Positions 1 through 12,352 of a stretch of 64,000 bases of DNA are shown here, piece after piece. Positions within the stretch are counted from its first letter, which is position 1. Each line of letters begins with the position of its first letter. The stretch spans positions 1,614,303-1,678,302 of the forward strand of contig CM025853.1 of assembly GCA_003952965.2 (NCBI GenBank), in the 5' to 3' direction. This stretch comes from Morella rubra. Lineage: Eukaryota > Streptophyta > Magnoliopsida > Fagales > Myricaceae. Below the pieces are notes generated by a model, which was not told the origin of the DNA, did not search any database, and was given only the letters and a program-made list of their open reading frames with translations. The position numbers were made by a program, and so were the translations under genes.

Positions 1-276
1 TCCAGTGACTTCTTTGAGACCTGTTCCACATAAGAGTACTCGTATTTTTACAAGCCAACCAGAAATAATGCTCGCAAGTCGCAACACTGGAGTGAAAACT
101 GTAAGATTCAAAGGATCGCATACGTTTCTTTCCCCTCCCCCATCTCCACTAATTAATTTGAAGTCGAGATGGACTTGAATTTTCTGCAGCTGCATAACAG
201 TTTCTGCCATTAAACCATCTTCTTCTTTTGAATAGCATCTAAGTTTATTTACTTTCTCTGTTCAACAGTTCCGTAT

Positions 277-715
277 TTATAGCCTTGCCTTCTCAGCATC
301 ATCAGATGACGACTTGTTGCTCGTAGATAAAACAACTCCATCTTTTTTACCAAGGTTATCAAGCCGAGCACTATGCCTTCTCCCCCTTTTATGAGCCTCC
401 ATCACCACTGGAGAGTATGCACTAATTTGACACATTTCACACCAAAACTAAATTTCTTCTCTTTTTTAGTAAGTTCTGTTATTTTCTCAGCTTGCTGCTC
501 AATCCGCGTGCCATGTGTTTTATTGGAATCTTCTGCAATTTGTATACATGGAACATGCTCATTTTTGTTCTTCGAATCTTCTGTCATGTCAATTATCTGG
601 TCTGAACCACCTCCAGTTCTATTTTGTCGATGTGATTCCCCCGCTACTCCTGTCTTTCCTGAGTTTCCTATATCAGTAGTCTCTGTAAGCTGAGAAGGCA
701 TTGTGGTTTCCTTCC
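277..715 (-). pseudogene. Broken 3' fragment of the U1-type zinc-finger gene
   Basis: This is a third, incomplete copy of the zinc-finger gene found complete at 1903-5152 and 7736-11117. It matches only part of the last exon and the 3' flank of the 7.7-kb copy. The similarity begins at base 1 of the window and stops abruptly near 715, so the first zinc finger and both upstream exons are absent. A single-base deletion near 445, just before the second zinc finger, shifts the frame, so the finger is no longer read correctly. The tail after the shift still reads in its old frame to a stop at 277-279. The fragment is closer to the 7.7-kb copy than to the 1.9-kb copy. I call it a pseudogene; the 5' side of the duplication lies outside the match. 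Confidence 0.85.
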
Positions 716-1014
716 GAAGAGATCCTGGTAGTCACAGCCTCAATTTTTAGGGTTAAGGGAGATCCCATGGCCGTGGGCACTGGCTCCCCTGAAAGTCTGA
801 GACTTGCTGTTGACTGGGCTGAACTAGAATACGTTAGAAATTGGGCTATAGACCCAATATCACGCTTTAGAAGGCAGGAATAGCGAATTGAGTCCTGACT
901 CGAGGAGTCCGTGTATTTGGGACAATATTTTCGGCTTTGGGCCATCAATTTTTACTCACTTATGAAAAATTTCGATACTTTTTGGGCTTGGATTCGCATA
1001 GAGACCCTTGCTGG
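716..1014. other. Unassigned sequence next to the broken zinc-finger fragment
   Basis: About 300 bases lie between the end of the zinc-finger fragment and the hAT-type element. I recognise no gene and no match to the corresponding part of the complete zinc-finger copies, so the duplication breakpoint is close to 715. Confidence 0.5.
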
Positions 1015-1147
1015 CAGTGGCGGATGCAGGGGCGGTCACCTCCTATTAGACAGGCTAAAAAAAAAATTTTAGATGTAAATTTTTTTTTTTAAAAAAAATT
1101 ATCTTAAAAGATCGCCTCTTTTAAATTGAGTCTCAGATCCGCTACTG
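1015..1147. mobile_element. hAT-type MITE, copy 1, with perfect 8-bp target duplication
   Basis: This is a 133-bp non-coding element. Its left end is CAGTGGCGGATGC and its right end is the near-inverse, finishing CCGCTACTG. It is flanked on both sides by the identical octamer CTTGCTGG (1007-1014 and 1148-1155). An 8-bp target duplication and ends beginning CAG are hallmarks of hAT elements. The interior is mostly A and T runs with no coding capacity, so it must depend on a transposase elsewhere. A relative with the same ends lies at 14595-14732. Confidence 0.85.
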
Positions 1148-1155
1148 CTTGCTGG

Positions 1156-1902
1156 CAATGACGTGGGCCGCACATAAGCCCATTTCTGTGGACTATGCAG
1201 CTTCTCCTGAGTCCTGTGCAAGGCTTACATAAAAAACTAACTGAAGCTCCATGGCCCAAACCCTGTATCAATCCCACTTGGCCACTGTATAAAAATCTAA
1301 CAGAAGTTGCACTCACGGTATGAACCGTGATCTCTTCTCGACTGTCATCCAATCTGGATGATCATATTGACGGCAAGTCGTTCGGCATAATAGCAAACCA
1401 TGGAACTCTCGCTGTCCACAAGAGGAATGAATCAAAAGAAAAGCAACCCATAGAGTTTAATGGAGCATAAGGAGGACGATAGTTGATATAGAAGAGAGCA
1501 GCATCATGACAAGCTCAGTGTGATTCTTCGAATCCCACATGGAATAGGAGAAGACAGAGAATAAAAGATGACTAAATAACAGGTCCGTATAGAATAAATA
1601 CTCGTTTACAAGCTAACCAGAAACAATGCTCGCAACTCAAACCTATATATCTGGAGTGAAAACACTAGATTCAAAGGATCGCATACTATGCCCCCCATCT
1701 CCACTATTTTAATTTGAACTGGAGATGGACCCGAATTTTCTGCAGCTGCATAACAGTTTCTGTCATCTTCTCATTTGCTGCTTCCGCCATTACTTCTTCA
1801 TCTTCTTCTTTTGAGTAGCATCTAAGCTATTTACTTCTCTGTTCACCAGTTCCATATTTATTGCCTTCTCAGTATCACCAGAAGGCAACTTGGGGCTCGT
1901 AG
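1156..1902. other. 3' flank of the second zinc-finger copy
   Basis: No gene is recognised. From about 1585 onward the sequence is similar to the 3' flank of the 7.7-kb zinc-finger copy (around 7490-7735) and to bases 30-276, so this half is the 3' UTR and downstream part of the duplicated unit. The part from 1156 to about 1585 has no partner that I could see. Confidence 0.5.
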
Positions 1903-4900
1903 TTAAGATACAACTTTTTGACCAAGGTTATGAAGGCGAGCCATATGCTTTTTCCCCCTTTTATGAGTCTCCATAACCACTTGAGAGTGAGCACCAATTT
2001 GACACATTTCACACCAAAACTTGAACTTCCCCTCCTTTTCAATTTCTGTTATTTTCTCACCTCGCTGCTCTATCGGTGTGCCATTTGTCTTCTTGGAATC
2101 TTTTGCAATTTGTGTTTTCTGACCTGGAACATGCTCATTTTTGTTCTTCAAATGTCCTGTCATCTCCATTTTCTGGTCTGAACCACCTCCAGTTTTATTT
2201 TGTTGAAGTGATTCCTTTGCAACTCTTGCCTCCAGTCCTGAGCTTCCAATATCAGCAGTCTCTGTAGCCTTTGTGGTTTCCTCTGGCAGTTGTGTTGAGC
2301 TGGCAATCTCACCCACACTCTTACCTCCAAGTCCTGCTTCTATGGCCTTGTGCTTCTTCTTACTTCTAAGTTCTGCTTCTTTGGCCTCGTGCATCTTACC
2401 TTGAAGGTGTTCATTCAGACCTCTCTCATCTGTGGCACTAACCTGACAGAGGGCACAACTCCACTCCTCCTTGGGTTTCTTCAAAACAAATGGTGTCGAA
2501 GCTTTCCACTTTGCTCCAGAAAGATTTGGGTTGGGCTTAGCCTGCAAGGGGATCGTGTATACAACAACAGCTCATTTGTACAGAATATCAATTTGATGCA
2601 CATGGCTCGTTATAACTTCAAAAATTATTTACAAAATCATCAATTATGATGAAATTAATTGGCTTTGTCCCACAGAAACAGTATATAAAAAAGGAACTCA
2701 TGCATTCACTAATCACCTGGTGAATGGTAAAAGCCTCAGGAATCATTTCCCATCTGAACTTCACCCGCCGCCCTTAAGAGAACTGAGTACATATACCTCA
2801 CAACTATCGTGTTTTCAACTATTCAATAAACAATACAATCATTCAGGAATTCAACCACATCTTAACAGGTTGAGAGGGGGAGGCTCAGAAATCAAGGATA
2901 CCGCATAAAGAGTTTCATTATTAAAGTGTTGAGGAATATTGCCTATTTTCAAGGGCAAAATAGGTCCTCCTTACAGGAGAGAATGCAGATTCAAAGTCGA
3001 TGACAAGTCTTATCTTTAACCATGACTTTTGCTATATCTTAAACCATGACAGGTCAAACAGAACCAAAAACAATAACAATTTGAGTTTGGATCTTTGCCT
3101 TTGTGAATACTTCTACAAAGAAAACAATAGACCTCTTAACAAAAGACTATCAAAGCAACTTGTTCTAAATCGATTGGAAAAGAAATCCTTCATTTTTCTT
3201 TCTGAAATTATGGTGCACAAATTTGAATCTTGAATACTAGAAAACTTCCGTTTCAAGAAAAAGTATATAATACTCTGTAATAAAACTTTAAATGAAGATG
3301 AAAAAAAAAACTCCAGTTGTGCCACGGAGCAGCAGGAGGGGAAGGGGTTGGCTAAGAATATTTCTTCTAGTTCTATAAGGTTACAATTCAAACAGTTGAG
3401 TTATTTACAAACCATAATCTGTCAGTGCTCAAAATGTAGGGGGGAAAGCTAAGAGCGTGACAAGCAGATATCACTCTTGAGCACATCTTAATGCAAGGCC
3501 AGTGATGTGGCCCCCAGCACTCACACAGGGTAGTTTTCTCCAATTGAACCCACAGACGGAAAGTCAATTCTCGAGGATCATCAGAAGCATCAATCTAGAT
3601 TACTTTTATCAGATCACAATTGCATCTCTGAAATAAAATGCCATAGCAAGCATTCATGGATGCAGTGATCCACTAGAATATTGTATCCACTTGATGAATG
3701 TGATACCCCTTTACGACTGACTTTTAAACTGCCGGTCCAAAAGGAAAAGCGCTACCAGAATCCATAAATAGCAAGCTTAAAAACTAAAGAAGGCGAGAGA
3801 AAATGGATGAGGCTATTTAGGAGAAGATTTATTTTAATTGTTCTGCCTAGAGGTTTGATAACAAGAGTGCAGAAGGAAACCCTTAACCTACATCACCGCC
3901 CAATAAAAAACCAAAACAAAAAAAGAAAAACAAAAGCTGAGTGCTGAATTCTAAGTTGGCTTTGTTTTCCTTTCATTTAAATAATAAATCATAGCCAACG
4001 CATTAGAGCTGGTGTGAAAACAATTATTAAACTTTTTTTGTCCTCAATCCAATAATTTAACGTTGATTAGACTTCAGGTTTACCATTCGTAAACAGAAAC
4101 TCTAAAAGTTCTCTAAGACAATCACGCAGATAGATTTCCTGATATACTGCACCATAGTTTCCAGAGAAAAGTCGAATATCTATCAAAAGCACCAGAGAAT
4201 GAATTGAGTATATGAAACTCAAAAAACATAGTGGTATGGTAGATTACTGACCAGTTTATCATTGTTAATCTTGGACGGCGGCTTAATATCAAAACCCATA
4301 GCATCCCGTAACCGAGGCATCGGAAACATATCAAATTGGCTGCTAAGACGTCGAAGTACCGAACAATCAAGTGGGTGCAGCAGTGGCAACCTTGAGTCCA
4401 ACCGCATTGGCAATCGCTCCTCGACTGACAAGCCCACGGCTGTGGCCGTGGGCTTCTGCATGACCATCTCTCGCTCAATCATCAACTCCCTCCTCACCTC
4501 CGCTTCGATCACTCGGCGACGAACGATATCGGCAACGAGTATCTCTTCTCTAATCCGCTCCTTCTCAAGCTCCCACTGGATTGCCTCTCGGAAGTCATTG
4601 GGGTTTCTCATTTGCTCCGGGTTTGGTCTTGGATCCATGGTTGAAAGGCCAGCTGATACCATAGGGTTACCTGAATATCAGTAACAAAATAGATATAGTA
4701 AAATGGCGGACTGTTCGGCTCCCAAAAAATTTACTGTCTTAAAAAGCCAAGATTTTTCGGTAATGGACCTCATCCGAATTAGCGAAGCTCACCCAGAAAA
4801 GTATATGACATAAGATTCAGAAATTTTCCTTTCTTCTCTTAGCACCAAACAGAAGTAAACAGTATTTTTCAAATCTTTTTTGAAAAATTTCAATGACTAG

Positions 4901-5152
4901 TTTGTATTTTCAAACAAAAAAAAAGAACCAGAAAGCATAAACAAAAACGCAAAAGCTTTAAACTTTACGTTGTCGAATAGAAAAAGATTTTCGTGCTTTC
5001 CTTTTCCTCAGCAACCAGACAGAAGTACACAGAATAGAGATTCATAAACTCTACGGACCTCTCAATGCTTGCTCAGTGAAATGGCTGGCGGGGGAAGCAG
5101 GGGAGTGATACATTGGCTTTCGGTCATCGACGGCTCGAAACTTGAACTCCAT
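1903..5152 (-). CDS. Protein with two U1-type C2H2 zinc fingers, copy 2
   Basis: Three exons (high to low): 5152-5059, 4670-4252 and 2541-1903, giving 383 residues. Exon 1 starts MEFKFRAVDD. Exon 2 has a strongly charged helical stretch (ELEKERIREEILVAD, then many Arg/Glu residues). Exon 3 carries two fingers of the form C-x2-C-x12-H-x5-H: CALC...HLQGKMH and CEMC...HKRGKKH. This spacing fits the U1-like/zf-met type, which in other proteins often binds double-stranded or spliceosomal RNA; that role here is inferred. The start is supported by conservation of exon 1 in both full copies. The C-terminus (ending KVVS) is about 16 residues shorter than in the other copy because small indels bring in an early stop. 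I do not know a gene name for it. Confidence 0.8.
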
Positions 5153-5701
5153 TGAATTGCAGAGAAAGTCCAGACGAGTGACAGAGTGAGACGGAAGACA
5201 GGATTTCAAAGTGAAGGGCTTTGAGGTCCGGCTTGGGGTATGCGTTTTTTTTACGGAATGAAAGTGCTGCTATTGTAGAAAGGGCGCCTCGTTCAAGAGT
5301 CTTTTACAAGCTGCCGTTTGGCCACATCAGCTACAGTCGAATTAGTCGGTTGTTACATTCTGTTAATTTTTTATTCTTTATCCTCTGCACGCAATTGCTT
5401 AGCTGTTACAGGGTTGTTTGTTTGTCAAAATTTTGGAAGATATTCTCGAAATTTTGAGAATTTTTATTTTATTAATATTTATTGAAATTTGTAAAAAGTG
5501 AAGTATGTATGTGTAAAAGTTAAAAATTTTGAAGTGTGTTTGTTTTGTTGAAAATTTTCATGCCCCAAAATATTGGAGAAACAAACGGTACCTTTGCTCG
5601 TCCCTTAAGGCCGTGTCTTGAGTTGGTCCGGCTATATTTAGTTTGGTTTTGAGAATATTTTTTGTGTTTATTTTTATTAGAGGTAATATAGATTTTTTTT
5701 A
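5153..5701. other. 5' flank of zinc-finger copy 2
   Basis: This holds the likely 5' UTR and promoter of the minus-strand zinc-finger gene ending at 5152, then AT-rich DNA. I see no further gene and no clear core promoter element. Confidence 0.4.
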
Positions 5702-6099
5702 GGAAAAAATATATTTTTCAATCATAAATTATCGGGATAGTGACATATTACACCCCAAACTACTATCTTTAAAACATTGTACCCTCAAATTACTAATGTT
5801 AAACACTTTCCATTCTAAACTACCTATTTTGACACATTACACCTTCCAACTATTAATATTAAACACTTTGCATCTTCTATTTGACAATAATACCCTTGAA
5901 AATTAATGAATTGATAACAATATCTTCAATATATGCAAAATGGGTTAAGGACATTATCGACATTTTAGTCAGAAAATTTGACAAAGGGTGCAAAGTGTCA
6001 AAAATTAGTAGTTAGAGGATGCAATGTGTTAAAATTGGTAGTTTAAGGTGTAAAGTGCAAAACCTATAGTAGTTCGTGAGTGAAAAATATATTTTTTCC
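5702..6099. repeat. Foldback element with ~20-bp terminal inverted repeats
   Basis: The left end GGAAAAAATATATTTTTCA is matched in inverse orientation at the right end (gaaaaatatattttttcc, ending at 6099). Inward of the ends, imperfect inverted similarity continues around short runs such as ACACTTTGCATC and its complement-like GGTGCAAAGTGT. The 398-bp element has no coding capacity, so it is a MITE-like foldback. I could not find a convincing target-site duplication. Confidence 0.6.
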
Positions 6100-7450
6100 T
6101 TCGTTTTAAATTGGTGAAAATTTTATTAAAAATTGTTGGAATTGTAAAAAGTTGTTAGAATTTAGAAAAAATTGTTGAAGTTCGTAAAAAGTTATTGAAA
6201 TTTGTAAAAAAGTATTGAAATTGATAAAAAAAATTAATTTTGAAATTTTTTTAAGAATTAACCAAACATAGGCTTAGCTTTTTAACCATCTTTCTTATTC
6301 TTTGATTCTTTCGCAAGTGTATATAAAACAGATAGTGATAATTATTCTTTTTTCTCAATAACAAGAGAGAAACATTTCTCATCTCCACGATTTCTTCTTC
6401 TCTGCTCTGCTTTATCAAAACTTATAGGGAGGGGTGCGTAGGAGTTAAAAGATGGGCATATAACGCGTTGTGAGGCCGCGTTTGATGCGTGCCGAGTCCC
6501 GCCCCATGTTTGGCACGCGGTCTGGACTGGTAATTTGAAGAGCGGGGGGACCAGTTTCAAGACCCAAATTGCAACTCTCCGTGTATGTACGGATTGAAAA
6601 TCCCGTTCTTCCTTGGCATTAAGCGTCAGCTGCCCATTATAAAAAATTGTAACGTACATTTGATGGGACAAGGCGTCTAGGCCAGCTCAACCCCGCGGCC
6701 CGCCGCCTCCCCTTCCACGGTAATTTGCGCCGGGGTCCTCTGTTTTTAACAGAGATGAAGGACGCTTGTATCTGAAGGCGAAACCACTGGCACTGTAGTG
6801 GCACATATTATTCCTCTCTGAATACTGAAAGGTCCAGCTTTTGACACCAACGTTATTGCCGTTGACCTCCTAGTTCTAGAGCCGCTACTTCCCTTATGGA
6901 TTCTCTTTCCTCAAACCTCGTTTTCCCCTTTTCTCATTTCTCAAAGAGTCAGAGTAAGATGGATCTTGGTGACGAAACGCATAGTAGAGAGAGAGAGCAA
7001 ACCAAGATCTCTCTCTTTTCGTTGCCTCTTCTGGCTCCCTTCATTACGATTCTTTCCTCTCCTCCTTTTTCCCTAGGCAGTCTGCTCGGGAAATTTTTTT
7101 TGCGAAAAACTCTCTGTTTGCTCTCGAATCTCCTAAATCCTCCTCTCAAATATCTCTTTGGATCAACCTCTCCGGATTCAGCGCGTTTTTGTTTCTCATT
7201 TTTATGCTTCTTGTGCTGTTCGTTGGGTTATAAAATTTTGTAATATATTGAGAACAATGAATCCTTGGAGTACTTGCTGCAGTCTATATAAAATTTTGAA
7301 ATTTCTGATATTCTCAATTGCGGCTAAAACTGTTAAATTTAAGTTATAAAGGGAATTCTACGGTGACCCGTTTGCTTGCTAAACTACGCGTAATGAGCTT
7401 TAGAAGAAGCCGCATCACATGAGAAGTTTATAACGTTTGTCAATTCAAAA
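6100..7450. other. Intergenic segment between zinc-finger copies
   Basis: The first ~150 bases contain degenerate short repeats (GTAAAAAGTT-like). The rest, including a CT-rich stretch near 6890-7240 that resembles a plant 5' UTR, contains open frames of up to 115 codons but nothing I recognise as protein coding. Around 7450 the sequence joins the duplicated zinc-finger 3' flank. Confidence 0.4.
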
Positions 7451-7735
7451 TCCAGTGACTTGACTTCTTTGAGACCTGTTCCACATAAGAGTACTCGTAT
7501 TTTTACAAGCCAACCAGAAATAATGCTCGCAACACAAACATATATCTGGAGTGAAAACTGTAAGATTCAAAAGGATCGCATACGTTTCTTTCCCCTTCCC
7601 CATCTCCACTAATTAATTTGAAGTCGAGATGGACTTGAATTTTCTGCAGCTGCATAACAGTTTCTGCCGTTAAATCTTCTTCTTCTTTTGAATAGCATCT
7701 AAGTTATTTACTTTCTCTGTTCACCAGTTCCGTAT

Positions 7736-10700
7736 TTACTGCCTTGCCTTCTCAGCAACATCAGATGACGACTTGTTGCTCGTAGATAAAACTCCTCCAT
7801 CTTTTTTACCAAGGTTATCAAGCCGAGCACTATGCTTTCTCCCCCTTTTATGAGCCTCCATCACCACTGGAGAGTATGCACCAATTTGACACATTTCACA
7901 CCAAAACTTAAATTTCTTCTCCTTTTTAATAAGTTCTGTTATTTTCTCAGCTTGCTGATCAATCGGCATGCCATATGTTTTCTTGGAATCTTCTGCAATT
8001 TGTATTTTCTGACATGGAACATGTTCATTTTTGTTCTTCGAATCTCCTGTCATGTCAATTTTCTGGTCTGAACCACCTCCAGTTTTATTTTGTCGATGTG
8101 ATTCTCCCGCTACTCTTGCCTTTCCTGAGCTTCCCATATCAGTAGTCTCTGTAAGCAGAGAAGGCTTTGTGGTTCCCTGTGGCACTGATGTTGAGCTGGC
8201 AATCTTGCCCATTCTCTGAGCTCTAAGTCCTCTTTCTTTGGCCTTGTGCTTCTTGCCTCGAAGGTGTTCATTCAGAAGTTTCTCACTTGTGGCACTAACC
8301 TGACAGAGGGCACAACTCCACTCCTCCTTGGGTCTCTTCTTCAAACCAAATGGTGGGAGCTCACTAAAGCTCCCTGCTGGTAGTGTCACAGCTTTCCGCT
8401 TTGCTCCAGAAAGATTTGGGTTGGGCTTAGCCTGCAAGTGGCTCATGTATACACCAATAACTCATGCATAGAAAATCAATTGATACACATGCTGACATTA
8501 ATTGCTTTTGTCCCCAGAAAAAAAGTGCAGAAATAAGGAACTCATGTAATCAGTAGTCACCTGGTGAATGGTGAAAGCCTCAGTATCATTTCCCATGTGA
8601 ACTCCACCCTCCGCCTTTAAAAGAAGGCATTAATATACCGCACAATTATCTTGTTTTCAACAATTCAATAACCAATACAATGTTTCCAAAATTCAACATC
8701 TTAACAGGTAGAGAGGGGAGGCTCTGAAATCAAGGATATTGCCTAAATAATTTGTTAATTCCTGGGGAATGCATTTTAACAATTCTTCATCTACTGCTGC
8801 AGAAAACTCTCCAGTTTTGTGGGATTCAAGAATGTGAGCTTTTATGTAGATCAAACAATATTTGAGAAAATCACGGAATTCTATAAGCAAGGGTTTAGAC
8901 CTAAGATTCTAAAAAATTTGGTTAACATATAAGTTACTTGATTCAATACATAGATCAGAGAATTTAGACAGTCATGATCTTTACAATCACATCTGTCAAA
9001 ATCTTATGATCTACATTAAGAATGTTTTGAACATTAACCAAAATAATTAAAACAAATAGTTCTAAACCCTTAGTAAAAGAAATCCGTCCTTTTTCTTTCT
9101 TAAATTTTGATGCACAATTTTGAATCTTGAAAGATATCAAACTTTCGTTTCAATTAAAACTATATATAAATGCTTTGTATTTAACATTATTTTGGCTTGT
9201 AATTAAGATAACAAAACTCCAGATGTTCCACAGAGCAGGAGGGGAAAGGGTTGACTAAGAATATTTCTGCAGCTTCTATAAGGTTACAGTTCAAACAGTT
9301 GAGTTATCTATGAAAGAAAATCTTTCAAAGAGCTCCAAATGAAAGGGAAAGAGCTAAAAGCGTGACAAGCAGATACCACTCTTGAGCACATCTTAATGCA
9401 AGGCCACTGATGTAGCCCGTGTATACACAGGGTAGCTTTCTCCAATTGAACCCACAGATGAAAACTCAATTCCCAAGGACCATCAGAAGCATCAATGAGA
9501 TTATTTTTATAACAGATCACAATTGCATCTCTGAAATAAAATGCCATAGCAAACATTCATAGATACAGTGATCCACTAAAATATTCTACCCACTTGATGA
9601 TTGCGAAAACCCTTCAGGACTGACTTTTAAACTGCTGGTCCAAAAGGAGAAGCTCTACCACTTTCCATACACAGCAAGCCTAAATACTAACGCAGGCCGA
9701 ACCACCAGTGCAAGACAGATAAGTTACCATAACGGATTCAAACATGAGTTTTTCCAGGTGGTTCACTCAGAAGGGATTCAACTGAAGAAAACAAAGGCAG
9801 TGAAATGAGAGGAAATGAGTCAGGATATTTGGGACAAAAATTAGTTTAATTGTTCTGCCTAGATGTTCGAGAGTTCGAGAGCAAGAGTGCAGAAGGAAAC
9901 CCTTAAAAACGAAAACGAAAAAAACAACATAAACACGAGTGAGTGCGGATTCTTAAGTTGCCTTTGTTTTCCTTTCATTTAAAAAATACATCAGCCAGAG
10001 CATTAGAGCTGGTGTGAACATTATTAAAATAATTTCGTCCTCATCCAATAATTTGGCTTTCATTAGAGTTCAGGGTTCAAAGGTCTTACTCTTAGTTTCC
10101 AGAGAAAAATCGAATATCTATCAAAAACACCATATTATAAATAGAGTATATTAAACTAAAAAATAACAGTGCAGTGACGTATGATTGATAACTGACCCGT
10201 ACGATCAACTTATCCGTTTTAATCTCCGACGGAGGCTTAACATCAAACACCGTAGCGTCCGGTAACCGAGTCATCGGAAACATATCACATTGGTTGCCTT
10301 GACGTGGAAATACCGAACTGTCAAGTGGGTGCAGCAGTGGGAGCCTTGATTCCAACCGCACTGCCAATCGCTCCTCGACGGAAAATCCCTCGGCCATGGA
10401 CGTGGCAGTCAGCCTCTGCATGGCCATCTCTCGCTCCATCATCAACTCCCTCCTCACTTCCGCTTCGATCACTCGGCGACGAGCGATCTCGGCCACGAGT
10501 ATCTCTTCTCTAATCCGCTCCTTCTCGAGCTCCCACTGGAATGCCTCTCGGAAGTCATTCGGGCTCCTCATTTGCTCCGGGTTTGATCTTGGATCCATGG
10601 TTGAAAAGCCAGCTGATACCATACCCTTACCTGAAAATCAGTAACAAAATAAATGTAGTAAAATGGACTGTTCAGCTACCAAAAAATTTACGGCCTTAAA

Positions 10701-11117
10701 AAGGCAATATTTTTCGGTAATTGGACCTCATCCGAATTAGTGAAGCTGACACAGATAAGTAGGTGACATAAGCCTCTGAAATTTTCTTTTCTTCTCTTAG
10801 TACCAAACAGAAGATAACAGTATTTTCAAATCTTTTTTTATTTTAAAACAGCTTTTTCAATGAATAGTTAGTATTTTAAAAAGAAAAACAGCGGAAAGCA
10901 TAAGCAAAATCACAAAAGCTTAAAACTTTACGTCGACGAATAGAAAAATAATTTTCGTTTCTCCCTTTTCCTCAGCAACCAAACAGAAGTACACAGAATA
11001 TAGGATCCGTGGACTCTACGGACCTCTCAATGCTTGCTCGGTGAAATAGACGGCAGTGGAAGCAGGAGAGTGATACATTGGCGGTCGGTCATCAACGGCT
11101 CGAAACTTGAACTCCAT
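7736..11117 (-). CDS. Protein with two U1-type C2H2 zinc fingers, copy 3
   Basis: Three exons (high to low): 11117-11024, 10630-10197 and 8431-7736, giving 407 residues. The structure and intron phases equal those of the copy at 1903-5152. Exon 1 begins MEFKFRAVDDRPPMYH. Exon 2 holds the charged helical segment (WELEKERIREEILVAE followed by EVRRELMMEREMAM). Exon 3 has the fingers CALC...HLRGKKH and CEMC...HKRGRKH, each C-x2-C-x12-H-x5-H, joined by a low-complexity linker rich in Ser, Thr, Lys and Gly. The donor of exon 2 is GTCAGT in both copies, which decides the exon end. This copy looks fully intact and has the longer C-terminus (ending EKARQ). A nuclear RNA- or nucleic-acid-binding role is inferred from the finger type only. 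Confidence 0.83.
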
Positions 11118-11786
11118 TGTATCACAGAGAAAGTACAGGCTAGACACGGAGGGAGAGAGGAAAGACAGGATTTCAAAGTTTAGGGCTTTGAGGTCCGGCT
11201 TGGGGGGGTTTGTTTGGGGAGAGGCGTGGGTAGGAGGTAAAGATTCTATATGCGATGTGAAACGGACGTGCTGTAAAAGGTTTAGCACTCTCATTTCAAA
11301 TATTCGAAAAGCTCCGCTTTTGGATAAAAAGACCGTATGTCCTGCGATCTTTGACGTTAAAGCTATTAAAAAGTTGGAGATTCTCGTCTTTTAGCTTTAT
11401 GTTAAGATTCTTCTAGATTTCTATGCATTAAAGCTATTATCTTAACATTAATGCGAAGTAAAATATTGATTTCGTAACGCTTTCAGATAGTTTCACTGCG
11501 TTACGCATAACACTTCAAAGATGACGAAAGAAGTTGTAGAGGCGAAACAGCAACTTGGCCCCTCGTGAGGGCCCAAACCCGGTTGTTGGTGAGATGTCAA
11601 TATTTTATTGGTCAATGAGTCTTTCTCTGCTACCGTCTGCCTTTTCTTCCCGATCACAGGAAAGTCGCTCATTGAAGATAGACCCCTCCTTGTATCCTTG
11701 TCCATTAAGACTCCTCTCGCCACTGTTTATCTCTTACAGAGATCCGACTTCCTCTCTACCTCTCTCTTTACGGCCGTCCGTTGAAA
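11118..11786. other. Divergent promoter region between zinc-finger copy 3 and RCI2
   Basis: The two genes are transcribed away from each other, so this ~670-bp interval must contain both promoters. I see CT-rich sequence just upstream of the RCI2 start, typical of a plant 5' UTR, but no certain TATA box for either gene. Confidence 0.5.
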
Positions 11787-12352
11787 ATGCCGAGTCGCTG
11801 CGAGATCTGCTGCGAGATACTGATCGCGATCTTGCTCCCTCCTTTGGGAGTTTGTTTCCGCCACGGTTGCTGCAGCGTATATCTCTCTCTCTCTCTCTCT
11901 CTTCTCTTTTCTATGCTATAAATTTCTCTTGGATTACCGAGAAAACGGAACAGGAAAGTAAACGGAGCCGTGTTTAAGAAACAAAGACAATACAAATTTT
12001 CATATCAAGAGTTTGCGTGTAATTGTACTGAGCATTTCATTTTTGGTGATGTTAGCTCCATCAATACGCAGATTAAAAAAATATTAAGGAATTCACTCCG
12101 TTCTCAGGTCCGCTGATTAATGGTTTGGGTGATCTGGAATTTCTTATATCTGTTGGCTTTCGCTCATTTTTTTCATTGTGACCAAACAGAGGCTGAAGCT
12201 CTACGTTTGTAATTTTCCAGGTTGAGTTCTGGATCTGCGTGCTTCTGACTATTCTAGGCTACATCCCTGGAATAATCTATGCTCTCTATGCCATCGTGTT
12301 TGTGGATCGCGATCAGTACTTTGACGAGTACAGGCGTCCCCTCTACGCATAG
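11787..12352 (+). CDS. RCI2: RCI2/PMP3 family small hydrophobic protein with acidic tail
   Basis: Two exons, 11787-11876 and 12221-12352, join in phase 0 to give 73 residues. Exon 1 reads MPSRCEICCEILIAILLPPL and continues to GCCS; exon 2 begins VEFWICVLLTILGYIPGIIY. These are the two membrane segments and the LPPLGV and GYIPGIIYA motifs of the PMP3/RCI2 family. These proteins sit in the plasma membrane and affect membrane potential and Na+/K+ balance; plant members are often cold- or salt-induced. Short members end soon after the second membrane segment; this one continues with a charged tail, DRDQYFDEYRRPLYA, as in the tailed plant subgroup. The intron opens with a (CT)n tract. Confidence 0.93.
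11880..11910. repeat. (CT)n microsatellite in the RCI2 intron
   Basis: A run of CT dinucleotides begins immediately inside the 5' end of the RCI2 intron, a few bases after the GT donor. Confidence 0.85.

Noticed and set aside
6896..7243. A 115-codon frame in CT-rich DNA
   Set aside because: It is Ser/Leu/Phe-rich low-complexity translation of a pyrimidine-rich tract, probably a UTR remnant.
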